This document shows, piece after piece, positions 54,901-63,159 of a stretch of DNA of 64,000 bases. The stretch spans positions 124,001 through 188,000 of the forward strand of contig NZ_RCUV01000002.1 of assembly GCF_003667545.1 (NCBI RefSeq), given 5' to 3'. This stretch comes from Mycetocola manganoxydans. Its GTDB lineage: Bacteria; Actinomycetota; Actinomycetes; Actinomycetales; Microbacteriaceae. Below the pieces are notes generated by a model, which saw only the letters and a list, made by a program, of their open reading frames with translations, was not told the DNA's origin and did not search any database. Every line of letters begins with the position of its first letter. Within the stretch, counting starts at the first letter, position 1. The translations under genes were made by a program, and so were the position numbers.

Positions 54901-55812
54901 CTACTTCATCGTCCCCTGGCTCACCGAACCCTGCAGCTGACGCTGGAAGATCACGTAGGCGATGAGCACCGGCACGATCGTGATGATCACAGCGGCGAAC
55001 AGCGCTCCGAAGTCGACGGCGTAGCCGGCAGACGACGCGAACGACGCCATGCCCTGCGAGAGCACGTAGTTGCTCTTGTCGGTGTTCAACGCCACCGGCA
55101 GGAGGAACTGGTTCCACAGGCCGAGGAAGTTGAAGATCGCGACGGATGCCATTCCCGGCTTTGCCATGGGCAGCATGACCTGGAAGAAGGTACGCCACTC
55201 GCCGGCGCCGTCGATCGCGGCCGCTTCAGCGATCTCATCCGGAAGCCCCTTAAAGAAGGAGTAGAGGAAGAAGACCGTGAACGGCAGGGCGAACGCGACG
55301 TACGTGAGGATGAGCCCGGGAAGCGTGTTGAGCAACCCGATGTTGCGGAGGACGAAGAACAACGGAACGATCGCGAGGAACACCGGAAAAGTGAGGCCGG
55401 CGAGCATGAGGTAGTAGATCGCCCTGCTGCCGAAGAACTTGAACCGGGCGAGAACGTATGCACACATCGCCCCGAGGATCATGACGATCACGAGGGCGAA
55501 TCCGACGACGATGACGGTATTGAGGAAGTAGTTGCCGATCCCTTCCTGCGTCCACGCCGAGACGTAGTTGTCGAAGTTCCAGTTGGCCGGCAGCGAGAAC
55601 GGAGACGCGAAGATCTCCTTGGTCGTCTTGAAGCTCGTCATCAGCGTCCACACCAGCGGAAGGATGACGATGAGGGACCAGATGACGAGGACGGTGTGCG
55701 AGAACGCTCCGACGGCTTTGTCGCCCGGGGTGTTCTTCGGTTTGCGGGTGAACGCCGGTTTCGGCGTTCTGCGCGTCGACCCGCTCGTGGTGATGGACCG
55801 GGTGGCGGTCAT
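54901..55812 (-). CDS. Carbohydrate ABC permease (NgcG/DasC-like)
   Basis: Permease of 303 aa with six spans after a basic N-terminal tail. EAA motif EAAAIDGAGEWRTFFQVMLP. It starts within the last codons of the upstream permease gene (four-base overlap). It resembles the second permease of GlcNAc/chitobiose importers. The ATPase is not encoded here, so a shared MsiK-like subunit is expected. Confidence 0.9.
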   Translation of the reverse strand: MTATRSITTSGSTRRTPKPAFTRKPKNTPGDKAVGAFSHTVLVIWSLIVILPLVWTLMTSFKTTKEIFASPFSLPANWNFDNYVSAWTQEGIGNYFLNTVIVVGFALVIVMILGAMCAYVLARFKFFGSRAIYYLMLAGLTFPVFLAIVPLFFVLRNIGLLNTLPGLILTYVAFALPFTVFFLYSFFKGLPDEIAEAAAIDGAGEWRTFFQVMLPMAKPGMASVAIFNFLGLWNQFLLPVALNTDKSNYVLSQGMASFASSAGYAVDFGALFAAVIITIVPVLIAYVIFQRQLQGSVSQGTMK

Positions 55813-56825
55813 GACCGACCCTCCTCTTCCTTGCCGCCGGTGATCCGGTTCACGATGAACACGATCGCGGCGAAGATCAGGGTGACGATGGCGAGCACGA
55901 CACCCATCGCACTGGCCTGACCGAATTCGCCCTTGTTGAACGCCGTCCGGAACAGCTGCTGACTCATCACGAGAGTGGAGTTGTTCGGGCCACCGCCGGG
56001 GTTGAGGGCCTGCATGTAGACGAACGCGTCGAGCGCCATGATCCCGAGGTAGATGTACGCGGTCTGGATGTTGTCCCGGATGAGCGGGATGGTGATCGAC
56101 AGCGCCGTGCGCAGGCGGCCCGCCCCGTCGATTCGGGCAGCCTCGTACGTTTCAGCGGGAACGCCCTTGATCGCAGCAACGAACAACACCATGTAGAAGC
56201 CGACGAAGCTCCACACGATGACGAAGATCGTTGCGCCCATCGCGGTTCGTTCGTCGCCGAGCCAGGGGAACGACTCGAACATGTCGATGCCTACGAGCCC
56301 GAGTATCCCGTTGAGCAGCCCGCCCGGCGTGTAGATCTGGCTCCACAGGATGCCGATGATGATTGCCGGGATGACGTAGGGGAAGAACGAGACGACCCGG
56401 TAGAAGCTCGAGTTGCGCAGCCCGCGGATCGGACCGTGACTGGGACCGCCAACGGTCACCATTGTCGCGAGGATCAGACTCAGCACGATCGTGATGAGCG
56501 GGACGACGACAGCCAGGAGAACGTTGTTCCAGAGCGCCGTCATGAAAATGTCGTCGTTGAACAGCCGGATGTAGTTGTCGATCCCGATGATCTCCATATT
56601 GGGGCTGAACCCCGACCAGTCGGTGAGCGAGTAGAACACGGCCTGCGCGAACGGCCAGATCACGAAGATGAGGAAAATTGCCAGCGGCAGCCCCAGGAAG
56701 ACCACCATGAATGTCACGTAGTCGACAGTGAGCTTGCGCCGGCGCCCACCGGCAGCCTTTCGGCTGCCGGTGGGGCCCAGGGTCGTCGCGATCGCCGCCC
56801 CCGGGTCTGCGCCGGCGGCTGTCAT
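55809..56825 (-). CDS. Carbohydrate ABC permease (NgcF/DasB-like)
   Basis: Permease of 338 aa. Ala/Gly-rich cytoplasmic tail of about 30 residues, then VDYVTFMVVFLGLPLAIFLIF and five further spans. EAA motif EAARIDGAGRLRTALSITIP. Overlaps the binding-protein gene by four bases on its 5' side and the second permease on its 3' side, so all three are coupled. Confidence 0.9.
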   Translation of the reverse strand: MTAAGADPGAAIATTLGPTGSRKAAGGRRRKLTVDYVTFMVVFLGLPLAIFLIFVIWPFAQAVFYSLTDWSGFSPNMEIIGIDNYIRLFNDDIFMTALWNNVLLAVVVPLITIVLSLILATMVTVGGPSHGPIRGLRNSSFYRVVSFFPYVIPAIIIGILWSQIYTPGGLLNGILGLVGIDMFESFPWLGDERTAMGATIFVIVWSFVGFYMVLFVAAIKGVPAETYEAARIDGAGRLRTALSITIPLIRDNIQTAYIYLGIMALDAFVYMQALNPGGGPNNSTLVMSQQLFRTAFNKGEFGQASAMGVVLAIVTLIFAAIVFIVNRITGGKEEEGRS

Positions 56826-58231
56826 TTGATTTCGATCTTGTTGACGGAGTCGTCGTTCCTCACCTTGTCGGTGATGGCCTGAAGGCCAGAGGTGAGTGCG
56901 GCGACATCCGATTTGCCCTCGAGGAACGTGTTCCAGACCACGAGCTGGTCGGCGTTGGTTCCGTAGAGGTCGACAAAGCCCCAGGTGAAGATGTTCTCTC
57001 CTGCGGCGTCGAGCATCTCGGTCTGGGAGACGAGAGCGGTCGATCCGAACCCGTCGGCGGGCACGAGGTCCTTGACGATTGTCGGGGCGAGCTTCTCCTT
57101 GGCGAAGTTCGTGGCCGCTTCCTTCGAGAGCATCGTGCGGAGCAGTTCCTTACCGCCGGCGACGTTCTTGCCCTGGGAAGGAACAATGAACGGCTCGCCC
57201 GCGGTGGAGTGAAGCGCCTCGACCGGCATGGCCGAATCGCCGGAGACGACCATGGCGGGGAAGCCCTTCATGGCGAAGCCCTCTGCGGTGTTGTCCTTCA
57301 TCTCGTTCTCGATCCACGAGCCAGACGGGTACAGCAGGGCAGCCTGGTCGTTGCTCCACTGCGCCTGAGCGGCCGTGAACTGCGTTCCCGATCCACCCGG
57401 CTTCATGTAGCCGGCAGCGATGACTTCGTGCATCGCTTCGAAAACACTCTGCACGGCGGGCAGCGACCAGCAGCCCTCCTCAAGATTTTCGAGAGCGAGG
57501 CGGACTTCGTCGCCGCCTTCCTTGATCGCGGACTCGATGGCGAGGGTCTGGTAGTACGTGGCCGCTTCCTTACCGAACGCGAACAGGTACTTTCCTGCCT
57601 CCTTGGCCTTGGCGCCGAGCTCGAGCGCCTCTGCCCAGGTGGTGGGCGGCGTCCAGCCGTTCTCCTCGAACAGGCTCGAGGAGTACCAGACTCCATACAC
57701 CGTGAGCACGTAGTTGATCGCGGCGAGTTTGCCGTCGAAGGTGCCTGGCTTCAGCACTCCGCCGTACAGGGTGTCGCGGATCTTCTCGCCCTCGAGGTTC
57801 TCGGCGTCGATGACGTCGGTCAGGTCCTCGAGCTGTTCAAGGATCGTGTTGAAGCCGATGGACTGCGCGCCCGAGTTGTCGATGAGGTCCGGCGGGTTGC
57901 CACCGACGAAGCGCGGCTGCAGTTCCTGCGCGATCTGGGTCGAGGAGGCGACCTTGGCGGTGACTCCGTCGTGGTTCTTCTCGAGGATCTTCGCGGCGAA
58001 TTCGACGTAATCGACGCCATAACCGCCGTCGAAGATGACGGAGTCGACGGTGGAGTCAGCGGCGAGGCCGAACGGGTTCTTCGCTGAAACCGCTCCTCCC
58101 GGTGCTGGGGCCGTCGGGCCGCCGGTGGCGCAGGATGCCAGGGTGCTGCCGAGAGGAATGAGTACCGCTGCGGCGATGGCGCCGCGGAGCACATTCCTTC
58201 GGTCCATCGTGACGTTCTGGATGTTCATCAT
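56822..58231 (-). CDS. Sugar-binding lipoprotein, NgcE-like (GlcNAc/chitobiose type)
   Basis: Binding protein of 469 aa from ATG 58231 with GGAAGG eight bases upstream. N-terminus MDRRNVLRGAIAAAVLIPLG with lipobox LASC; the twin arginines followed by x-x-L suggest Tat export of a folded lipoprotein. The mature sequence (VIFDGGYGVDYVEFAAKILEK ... FVGGNPPDLIDNSG ... YPSGSWIENEMKDNT) closely resembles the N-acetylglucosamine/chitobiose-binding NgcE of Streptomyces. Substrate is inferred from this resemblance and from the adjacent RpiR/SIS/GlcNAc-kinase-like genes. Confidence 0.88.
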   Translation of the reverse strand: MMNIQNVTMDRRNVLRGAIAAAVLIPLGSTLASCATGGPTAPAPGGAVSAKNPFGLAADSTVDSVIFDGGYGVDYVEFAAKILEKNHDGVTAKVASSTQIAQELQPRFVGGNPPDLIDNSGAQSIGFNTILEQLEDLTDVIDAENLEGEKIRDTLYGGVLKPGTFDGKLAAINYVLTVYGVWYSSSLFEENGWTPPTTWAEALELGAKAKEAGKYLFAFGKEAATYYQTLAIESAIKEGGDEVRLALENLEEGCWSLPAVQSVFEAMHEVIAAGYMKPGGSGTQFTAAQAQWSNDQAALLYPSGSWIENEMKDNTAEGFAMKGFPAMVVSGDSAMPVEALHSTAGEPFIVPSQGKNVAGGKELLRTMLSKEAATNFAKEKLAPTIVKDLVPADGFGSTALVSQTEMLDAAGENIFTWGFVDLYGTNADQLVVWNTFLEGKSDVAALTSGLQAITDKVRNDDSVNKIEIK

Positions 58232-58270
58232 GGTGTGTACCTTCCGTGTGGTTGGGGGCTTGGGTGGGGG

Positions 58271-59026
58271 TCAGGCTGAACGGCGGATGCGGTCGCGATA
58301 GAGATCTTCGAGCGCCGAGTTGTGCTCGTCGCCGCCGGGAATGTTGGCGGAGATGTAGAGAGGCGGTACGGCTCCCCGTTCAAAGATCCGGCGGGATACC
58401 TCGATGGTGAGGAGCTGGGCGATGAAAGCCGAGGTGATCGAGGAGATCGCCCCGACTCCGATCTCGCCGGGCAGCGAGAGTGTCGTGTCACCGAATGGCG
58501 CACGGTTGTCGATCACAACGTCGGCGATCTCGCTCAGCCGCTTGCCGCTCGGATGTTTGGGCTCCACTGCGCTCGTATGTTCGATGCTCGTCACAGCGAC
58601 GACGGGGTGGCCGAGTTCCTTTGCCCTCAGGGCAACACCCACGATGGATCCGTTCACGCCGGAATTCGACGCGATGAGGAAGACGTCGGCCGGATTGATC
58701 GGGGACACGCTGAAGAGCTCGTCGACGACGGATGGGTCGCGTTCGAGGCCGGACCCGCCCAGAACCGACACGTCGCGGCTGCCGTGCAGGACCACGTCGC
58801 GCAGCGCGAGGTTGTTGGTCGGAATGAGCCCGCCCGCCCTGCCTGCGATCTCCATTGCGAACGCCTGGGAGTGGCCGGTTCCGAACGCCTGGACGACCCC
58901 GCCGTTGTCGAGCGCGGTGATGATCAACTCGATCGCTTCGTCGTATCCGCCCGTTGAGGCGGTCTCGGCGATCGCCTCCAGTCGACCGGTCGCCTGCGAG
59001 AGGAATTCGGGGATGAGGTCAGACAT
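58271..59026 (-). CDS. SIS-domain sugar phosphate isomerase-like protein (UPF0309 type)
   Basis: Protein of 251 aa from ATG 59026, GGGAG upstream. One SIS domain: QAFGTGHSQAFAMEIAGRAGG (substrate loop), then VFLIASNSGVNGSIVGVALRAKELG and VVAVTSIEHTSAVEPKHPSGKRLSE. These match the UPF0309 group rather than MurQ etherases or GlmS/NagB. Its coding region overlaps the RpiR gene by eight bases. It probably binds or isomerises a phosphorylated amino sugar; the reaction is not established. Confidence 0.87.
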   Translation of the reverse strand: MSDLIPEFLSQATGRLEAIAETASTGGYDEAIELIITALDNGGVVQAFGTGHSQAFAMEIAGRAGGLIPTNNLALRDVVLHGSRDVSVLGGSGLERDPSVVDELFSVSPINPADVFLIASNSGVNGSIVGVALRAKELGHPVVAVTSIEHTSAVEPKHPSGKRLSEIADVVIDNRAPFGDTTLSLPGEIGVGAISSITSAFIAQLLTIEVSRRIFERGAVPPLYISANIPGGDEHNSALEDLYRDRIRRSA

Positions 59027-59987
59027 TGGCAATACTCCCTGGGGTTGGTCGGGGCCCAACGGCCCGGCGGGTCCCGCGCACAGGGAGTGCGGGGCGGCGG
59101 TGCTCGGACACCGCCATGGCCGAGGCGGCGAGGCGGGTGGCGATCTCAGTGAAGTCGAGCTGGGCGACGAGCAGGTAGAGCAGGTCGAGAACGAACAGTT
59201 GCGAGTGTTTCGCGGACAGGTCGTCCGGCTGCAGGTAGCGCTCGGCCGCTGCGGTGATCACCGTGACGTCAGCGAGCTCGGCGAGCGGCGAGTCCGCGCT
59301 GGCGGTGAGCGCGATCGTGAAGGCGCCAGACGATTTCGCCTGCGACAGCATCTGAATGGTCTCTTCGGTGCGTCCCGTGTTGGAGATTCCGAGCGCCATG
59401 GCACCGTCGCTGAGGATCGCTGCGCTCGTGAGCCCGCCGTGGACCTCGCCCCAGCAGTGCGCATTGATGCCGATGCGGTAGAGGCGGCTCTGCAGCTCCG
59501 CGGCCATTCCGGCGCTGCCGCCGATGCCGTAGATGTCGAGGTGACTGCACGAACTGATGCGGCGGGCGACGCCGGCGACGAGTTCGATGTCGATCAGACC
59601 GGCGGTGGTCTGGAGCGAGTGCATGTGCGAGTTGAGCAGCGTACCGAGCACGTCGCGGGGCGAGTCGTCGGGATCGAAACCGCGACCGATGTCGGCGCGC
59701 CACGACTCGTGGGCATCTCCGCGGCCGACGTCGCTCGCCACACCGACGCGGAACTGAACGTAGCCGGAGTATCCGATCAGGCGGCAGAATCGCGTCACCG
59801 TTGCGGCGGACGTGCCGGCGCGTTCGGCGAGTTCGGTGATCGACCAATCCAGCGGGGCTGTCGGATTTTCGAGCAGAAGCTCAGCGATTTTCACCATGAC
59901 ACTGGACATCTGTGGCAGGTTTGCCTGAATGCGATTGGACACACGGACGCCGCCCTCGGTCGAACCCATCGTTGACGCCGTCGTCAT
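59019..59987 (-). CDS. MurR/RpiR-family transcriptional regulator
   Basis: Regulator of 322 aa. The N-terminal HTH_6 domain is at about residues 17-95 (LPQMSSVMVKIAELLLENP ... TSAATVTRFCRLIGYSGYVQF) and a SIS effector domain follows (HLDIYGIGGSAGMAAELQSRL ... ISNTGRTEETIQMLSQAK). First gene of the operon rpiR-SIS-NgcEFG and divergent from the kinase gene at 60111. It likely represses both directions through the palindromes at 59991-60026 and responds to an amino-sugar phosphate. Confidence 0.92.
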   Translation of the reverse strand: MTTASTMGSTEGGVRVSNRIQANLPQMSSVMVKIAELLLENPTAPLDWSITELAERAGTSAATVTRFCRLIGYSGYVQFRVGVASDVGRGDAHESWRADIGRGFDPDDSPRDVLGTLLNSHMHSLQTTAGLIDIELVAGVARRISSCSHLDIYGIGGSAGMAAELQSRLYRIGINAHCWGEVHGGLTSAAILSDGAMALGISNTGRTEETIQMLSQAKSSGAFTIALTASADSPLAELADVTVITAAAERYLQPDDLSAKHSQLFVLDLLYLLVAQLDFTEIATRLAASAMAVSEHRRPALPVRGTRRAVGPRPTPGSIANV

Positions 59988-59990
59988 AGC

Positions 59991-60054
59991 TGAAAATCCA
60001 TTTCATTGATTCATCGCTTGGATGAAAACTATTCTTATAACTCCCCGCGGTCAA
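59991..60054. promoter_or_regulatory. Divergent promoters with RpiR operator candidates
   Basis: An AT-rich region unlike its surroundings. Minus strand: -35 TTGACC (60054-60049) and -10 TAGTTT (60031-60026), 17 bases apart. Plus strand: TTGATT (60006-60011) and TATTCT (60030-60035), 18 apart. Two inverted repeats lie within or next to these: TGAAA-5-TTTCA (59991-60005) and TTCATC-5-GATGAA (60010-60026). Repressor binding there would cover both start regions. Confidence 0.65.
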
Positions 60055-60110
60055 TGATCCGATGTGAAAAATAGGTAACGAATGCATTTCTTCCGAAATC
60101 CGGCGCGAGA

Positions 60111-61094
60111 ATGACCGCCGTACTGGGGGTCGACGCCGGCGGCACGAGCACGCGTGCCGTGCTGGTCGACACCGACGGGCGCTGCCTGGGTTACGGTCGG
60201 GCGGGCGCCGGCAACCCGATTTCCGCGGGAATGGAGCACGCGGCATCCGAAATCCTCAGCGCCGTCACTGCCGCCATCAGGATCGCCGGTCTCGCGGCAA
60301 CAGACGTGGGGCCAGGCATCCTCGCGATGGCGGGATCAGGCGTCAACCCGGATGCCGGTTGGATCCGGTCCGCCCTGGTCGGCGCCGGTCTGAGCGGGGA
60401 CGTCGAGTTGCGCTCCGACCTGCTCGCGACCTTTTTCTCGGGAACGTTCGAGCCGGACGGGTACGCCCTCGTCGCCGGAACCGGTGCGGCGGGCATCCGG
60501 GTGCGAAATGGAGTGGTCGACCTCGCGGCTGACGGGCTCGGCTGGCTGATCGGCGACGTGGGCTCCGGGTACTGGATCGGTGCGAGGGTCGTGCGTGACG
60601 CGGTCGCCGCGCTCGACGGCCGGGCGGCACCGACCGCCCTCACCGGTTTGCTCCTCGACGCCCTCGGCATCGAGGTGGGCGGGAAGCACGCCGACGGCAG
60701 GCCGGCGGCCCTTCTCGCGGTGACGGATGCCGTCTACCGACTGCGCCCCGTCGAGCTGTCACGGTTCGCGCCCCTCGCCTTCGCGGCGCACGGCGATGAC
60801 GCCGCCACCCGCATCCTCGCCGAAGCCGCCGATGCCCTCGCCCGGTTGTTCGGAGCGGTGGCGATGCCCGGTCTTGTCGCCCCGCTCGTGCTCGGCGGCA
60901 GCATCCTCGCCCAGGACAGTGTCGTGGCCACTGCCGTGATGACGGCGGCGGATGCCTCCGGCCTGGTATCGCAGATCCGTCAGGTCGACGACGGGGTGGT
61001 CGGCGCTGCCGTTCTCGCGCTCCGTTCGGCCGGAGTACCCGTCGACGCGGCCGTGTTCGAGCGGATCACCGGTTCACTCGCCGGCCTGCGCTGA
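60111..61094 (+). CDS. BadF/BadG-type ATPase, N-acetylglucosamine kinase-like
   Basis: Actin-fold sugar kinase of 327 aa, BcrAD_BadFG family. Phosphate-1 loop LGVDAGGTSTRAVLVDTDG, second segment ALVAGTGAAGIRVRNG and GWLIGDVGSGYWIGARVVRDA, the signature of GlcNAc kinases (NAGK-like). Divergent from the RpiR operon that carries an amino-sugar importer, so phosphorylation of imported GlcNAc is the likely role. The next gene starts 13 bp after its stop. Confidence 0.88.
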   Translation: MTAVLGVDAGGTSTRAVLVDTDGRCLGYGRAGAGNPISAGMEHAASEILSAVTAAIRIAGLAATDVGPGILAMAGSGVNPDAGWIRSALVGAGLSGDVELRSDLLATFFSGTFEPDGYALVAGTGAAGIRVRNGVVDLAADGLGWLIGDVGSGYWIGARVVRDAVAALDGRAAPTALTGLLLDALGIEVGGKHADGRPAALLAVTDAVYRLRPVELSRFAPLAFAAHGDDAATRILAEAADALARLFGAVAMPGLVAPLVLGGSILAQDSVVATAVMTAADASGLVSQIRQVDDGVVGAAVLALRSAGVPVDAAVFERITGSLAGLR

Positions 61095-61107
61095 GGGTCT
61101 GGGCTTC

Positions 61108-61872
61108 GTGACAACGCACGCATCCATCCGGGCCGGGCTGTGCTCGGTGACCCTGCGGGGATCGAGTGCCGACGAAGTCATCGCCATCGCCGTCGCCTCG
61201 GGACTCGAATCCATCGAGTGGGGCGGCGACGTCCACGTGCCGCCGGGCGATGTGCGCACGGCACGGGATGTGGGCGAGCGCACTCGCGCTGCCGGCCTCG
61301 AGGTGGCGTCCCTCGGTTCCTACTATCGCTGCGACGGGGATTTCGGCCCCGTCCTCTCGACGGCGGAAGCGCTCGGGGCGCCGCGGGTCCGGGTCTGGGC
61401 GGGAACCACAGGATCGGCGGATGCCACGGCAGCGGACCGCGAACACGTCGCCTCGCAACTGGGCAACGCCGCGGCTCATGCCGCCGACCTCGGTCTCGAA
61501 CTGGCGCTCGAGTTTCACCGTGGGACCCTGACCGACACCGTCGAATCCACGCTCGAGCTGCTGGACCGGTCGGGCGCGACGAATGTGTCCTGCTACTGGC
61601 AACCCGCCATCGGGGCGGATGACGACACGGCGTTGGCCGCACTCGCACAGCTGGCGCCGTGGCTGTCTGCGCTCCACGTGTTCTCGTGGTGGCCACACGA
61701 TGAACGGTTGCCGCTGTCTGCCCGAGAGTCGCTGTGGACCCGCGCACTCGACTTCGCCAGGGCTCTTCCGTCGGTCACCGACGCCCTCCTCGAGTTCGTG
61801 CCCGGCGATGACCTCGCGCTGCTCCCCCGTGAAGCGGCCGTGCTCCGCGCCTGGCTGGACGCTTCGGAGTAG
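61108..61872 (+). CDS. Xylose isomerase-like TIM-barrel protein (sugar phosphate isomerase/epimerase family)
   Basis: Protein of 254 aa from GTG 61108, cotranscribed with the kinase. AP_endonuc_2-like barrel: SVTLRGSSADEVIAIAVASGLESIEWGGD, RVWAGTTGS, LALEFHRGTLTDTVESTLELL, CYWQPAIG and LSALHVFSWWP. Putative metal ligands are Glu in IEWGGD, Glu in LEFHRGT and His in LHVFSWW. Substrate unknown; the operon suggests an amino-sugar derivative. It does not match canonical NagA or NagB. Confidence 0.82.
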   Translation: MTTHASIRAGLCSVTLRGSSADEVIAIAVASGLESIEWGGDVHVPPGDVRTARDVGERTRAAGLEVASLGSYYRCDGDFGPVLSTAEALGAPRVRVWAGTTGSADATAADREHVASQLGNAAAHAADLGLELALEFHRGTLTDTVESTLELLDRSGATNVSCYWQPAIGADDDTALAALAQLAPWLSALHVFSWWPHDERLPLSARESLWTRALDFARALPSVTDALLEFVPGDDLALLPREAAVLRAWLDASE

Positions 61873-61902
61873 TCGCGGTGCGGCCGGCGTTCACCGGCTC
61901 GC

Positions 61903-61968
61903 GTTTTCATCCACTCCGGACCGATTCACCCGGCGTACCGGGTGGATTCGTCCGCGGCGGGTGAAAAC
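61903..61968. repeat. Dispersed palindrome family B, copy B5
   Basis: GTTTTCATCCACTCCGGACC ... CACCCGG-CGTA-CCGGGTG ... GGTCC-like and GGGTGAAAAC. The outer GTTTTCA/TGAAAAC and inner CACCCGG/CCGGGTG helices are intact. It lies between convergent genes ending at 61872 and 61978. Confidence 0.75.
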
Positions 61969-61977
61969 GTGGGCCGG

Positions 61978-63066
61978 CTACACCGTGCGCGCGAGGCGCG
62001 CGCCCGCCTCCCGCAACCAGTGGACGGTGTCGGCCATTGCGGCATCCGCACTGCCGGCGAGCTCGGTGAGCGAGACGGCCTCGGTGAACCCCGCGGGCTC
62101 AGCCGTGATGGCCCCGGCGACGAGCATCGGGGTCGCACCGGATTGCTCGGCAAGCGACCGGGCATATGACGGCACCTTGCCCGCATCGGACTGTCCGTCG
62201 AAGCGGCCCTCTCCGGTGAGAATCACAGAAGCGGATGCCACGGCCTCCGGCGCGCGCACCACGTCACCGACCGCGTCCGCACCGGCCGCGATGACGGCAC
62301 CCCAGGCGAGGAGCCCGAACCCGGTCCCTCCCGCCGCACCGGCTCCGGTGGTGTCGGGGTCGGTACCGAGCAGGGTCGCGAGCCGGGCGAGTCCGGCGTC
62401 GAGTTCGGCGACCTGAGCCTCATCCGCACCCTTTTGCGGACCGAAGATCCGGGCGGCGCCCGCGTTCCCGAGGAGCGGATTGGTGACATCGCTGAGGATG
62501 GTGGCGCCGCCGGCGGGGACCGGCCTGAGCTTCGAGACGTCGACGGAGGCGACGGCGCCGAGTCCGCGACCGCCCGGGACGACGGGATTGCCGTCGGCAT
62601 CCGCGAACACGGCGCCGAGCGCTGTCAGCGCGCCAAGGCCGCCGTCGGTCGATGAGCTTCCGCCGATCGCGAGCACGAGCCGATCGACCCCGGAATCGAG
62701 CGCGGCGGCGATCGCCTGCCCGAAGCCGACGGTGTGCGCGTCCATCGGCTGCAGCGGATCGAGCAACGTGATGCCGCTCGTCACGGCGAGTTCGATGACG
62801 CCCGAGTTGTCCGGGAGCAGGATCCAGCTGGCGTCGACGTCCCTGCCATCCGGACCGGTGACCGTGACCGGCATCCGGCGCGCGCCCGGAACGGCGAGTT
62901 CGAACGCGTCGAGGGTTCCCTCGCCGCCGTCGGCGAGTGGCATCCGGAGAACGGTGTCGCCGGGGCGCACGGTCAGCCAGCCTTCGGCGAGCGCGTTCGT
63001 CACCTCGATGGCGGTCGCTGTGCCTTTGAACGAGTCGGGCGCGATCGCCACACGAAGGTCAGTCAT
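61978..63066 (-). CDS. glxK: Glycerate kinase
   Basis: Phosphorylates D-glycerate, usually to 2-phosphoglycerate in the GlxK family. 362 aa, normal length. Signatures: VAIAPDSFKGTATAIEVTNALAEGW, MPLADGGEGTLDAF, AIGGSSSTDGGLGALTALGA, FGPQKGADEAQVAELD and LTGEGRFDGQSDAGKVP. A LacI-type gene lies 92 bp upstream on the same strand and may be cotranscribed. A glycerate or glyoxylate catabolic role is likely. Confidence 0.94.
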   Translation of the reverse strand: MTDLRVAIAPDSFKGTATAIEVTNALAEGWLTVRPGDTVLRMPLADGGEGTLDAFELAVPGARRMPVTVTGPDGRDVDASWILLPDNSGVIELAVTSGITLLDPLQPMDAHTVGFGQAIAAALDSGVDRLVLAIGGSSSTDGGLGALTALGAVFADADGNPVVPGGRGLGAVASVDVSKLRPVPAGGATILSDVTNPLLGNAGAARIFGPQKGADEAQVAELDAGLARLATLLGTDPDTTGAGAAGGTGFGLLAWGAVIAAGADAVGDVVRAPEAVASASVILTGEGRFDGQSDAGKVPSYARSLAEQSGATPMLVAGAITAEPAGFTEAVSLTELAGSADAAMADTVHWLREAGARLARTV

Positions 63067-63123
63067 GCTCTCAACACTGCCATGCTCCCGGAGCGTGTTT
63101 CGAACTGCACCTCAAGCGGCCGG

Positions 63124-63159
63124 GCACCGAGGACAGCACCGAGTACGGCACCGAACGAT
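63124..63159. repeat. Three 12-bp tandem units GCACCGAnnnnn
   Basis: GCACCGA occurs at 63124, 63136 and 63148 with exact 12-bp spacing, ending at the stop codon of the LacI-family gene. Function not evident. Confidence 0.55.
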
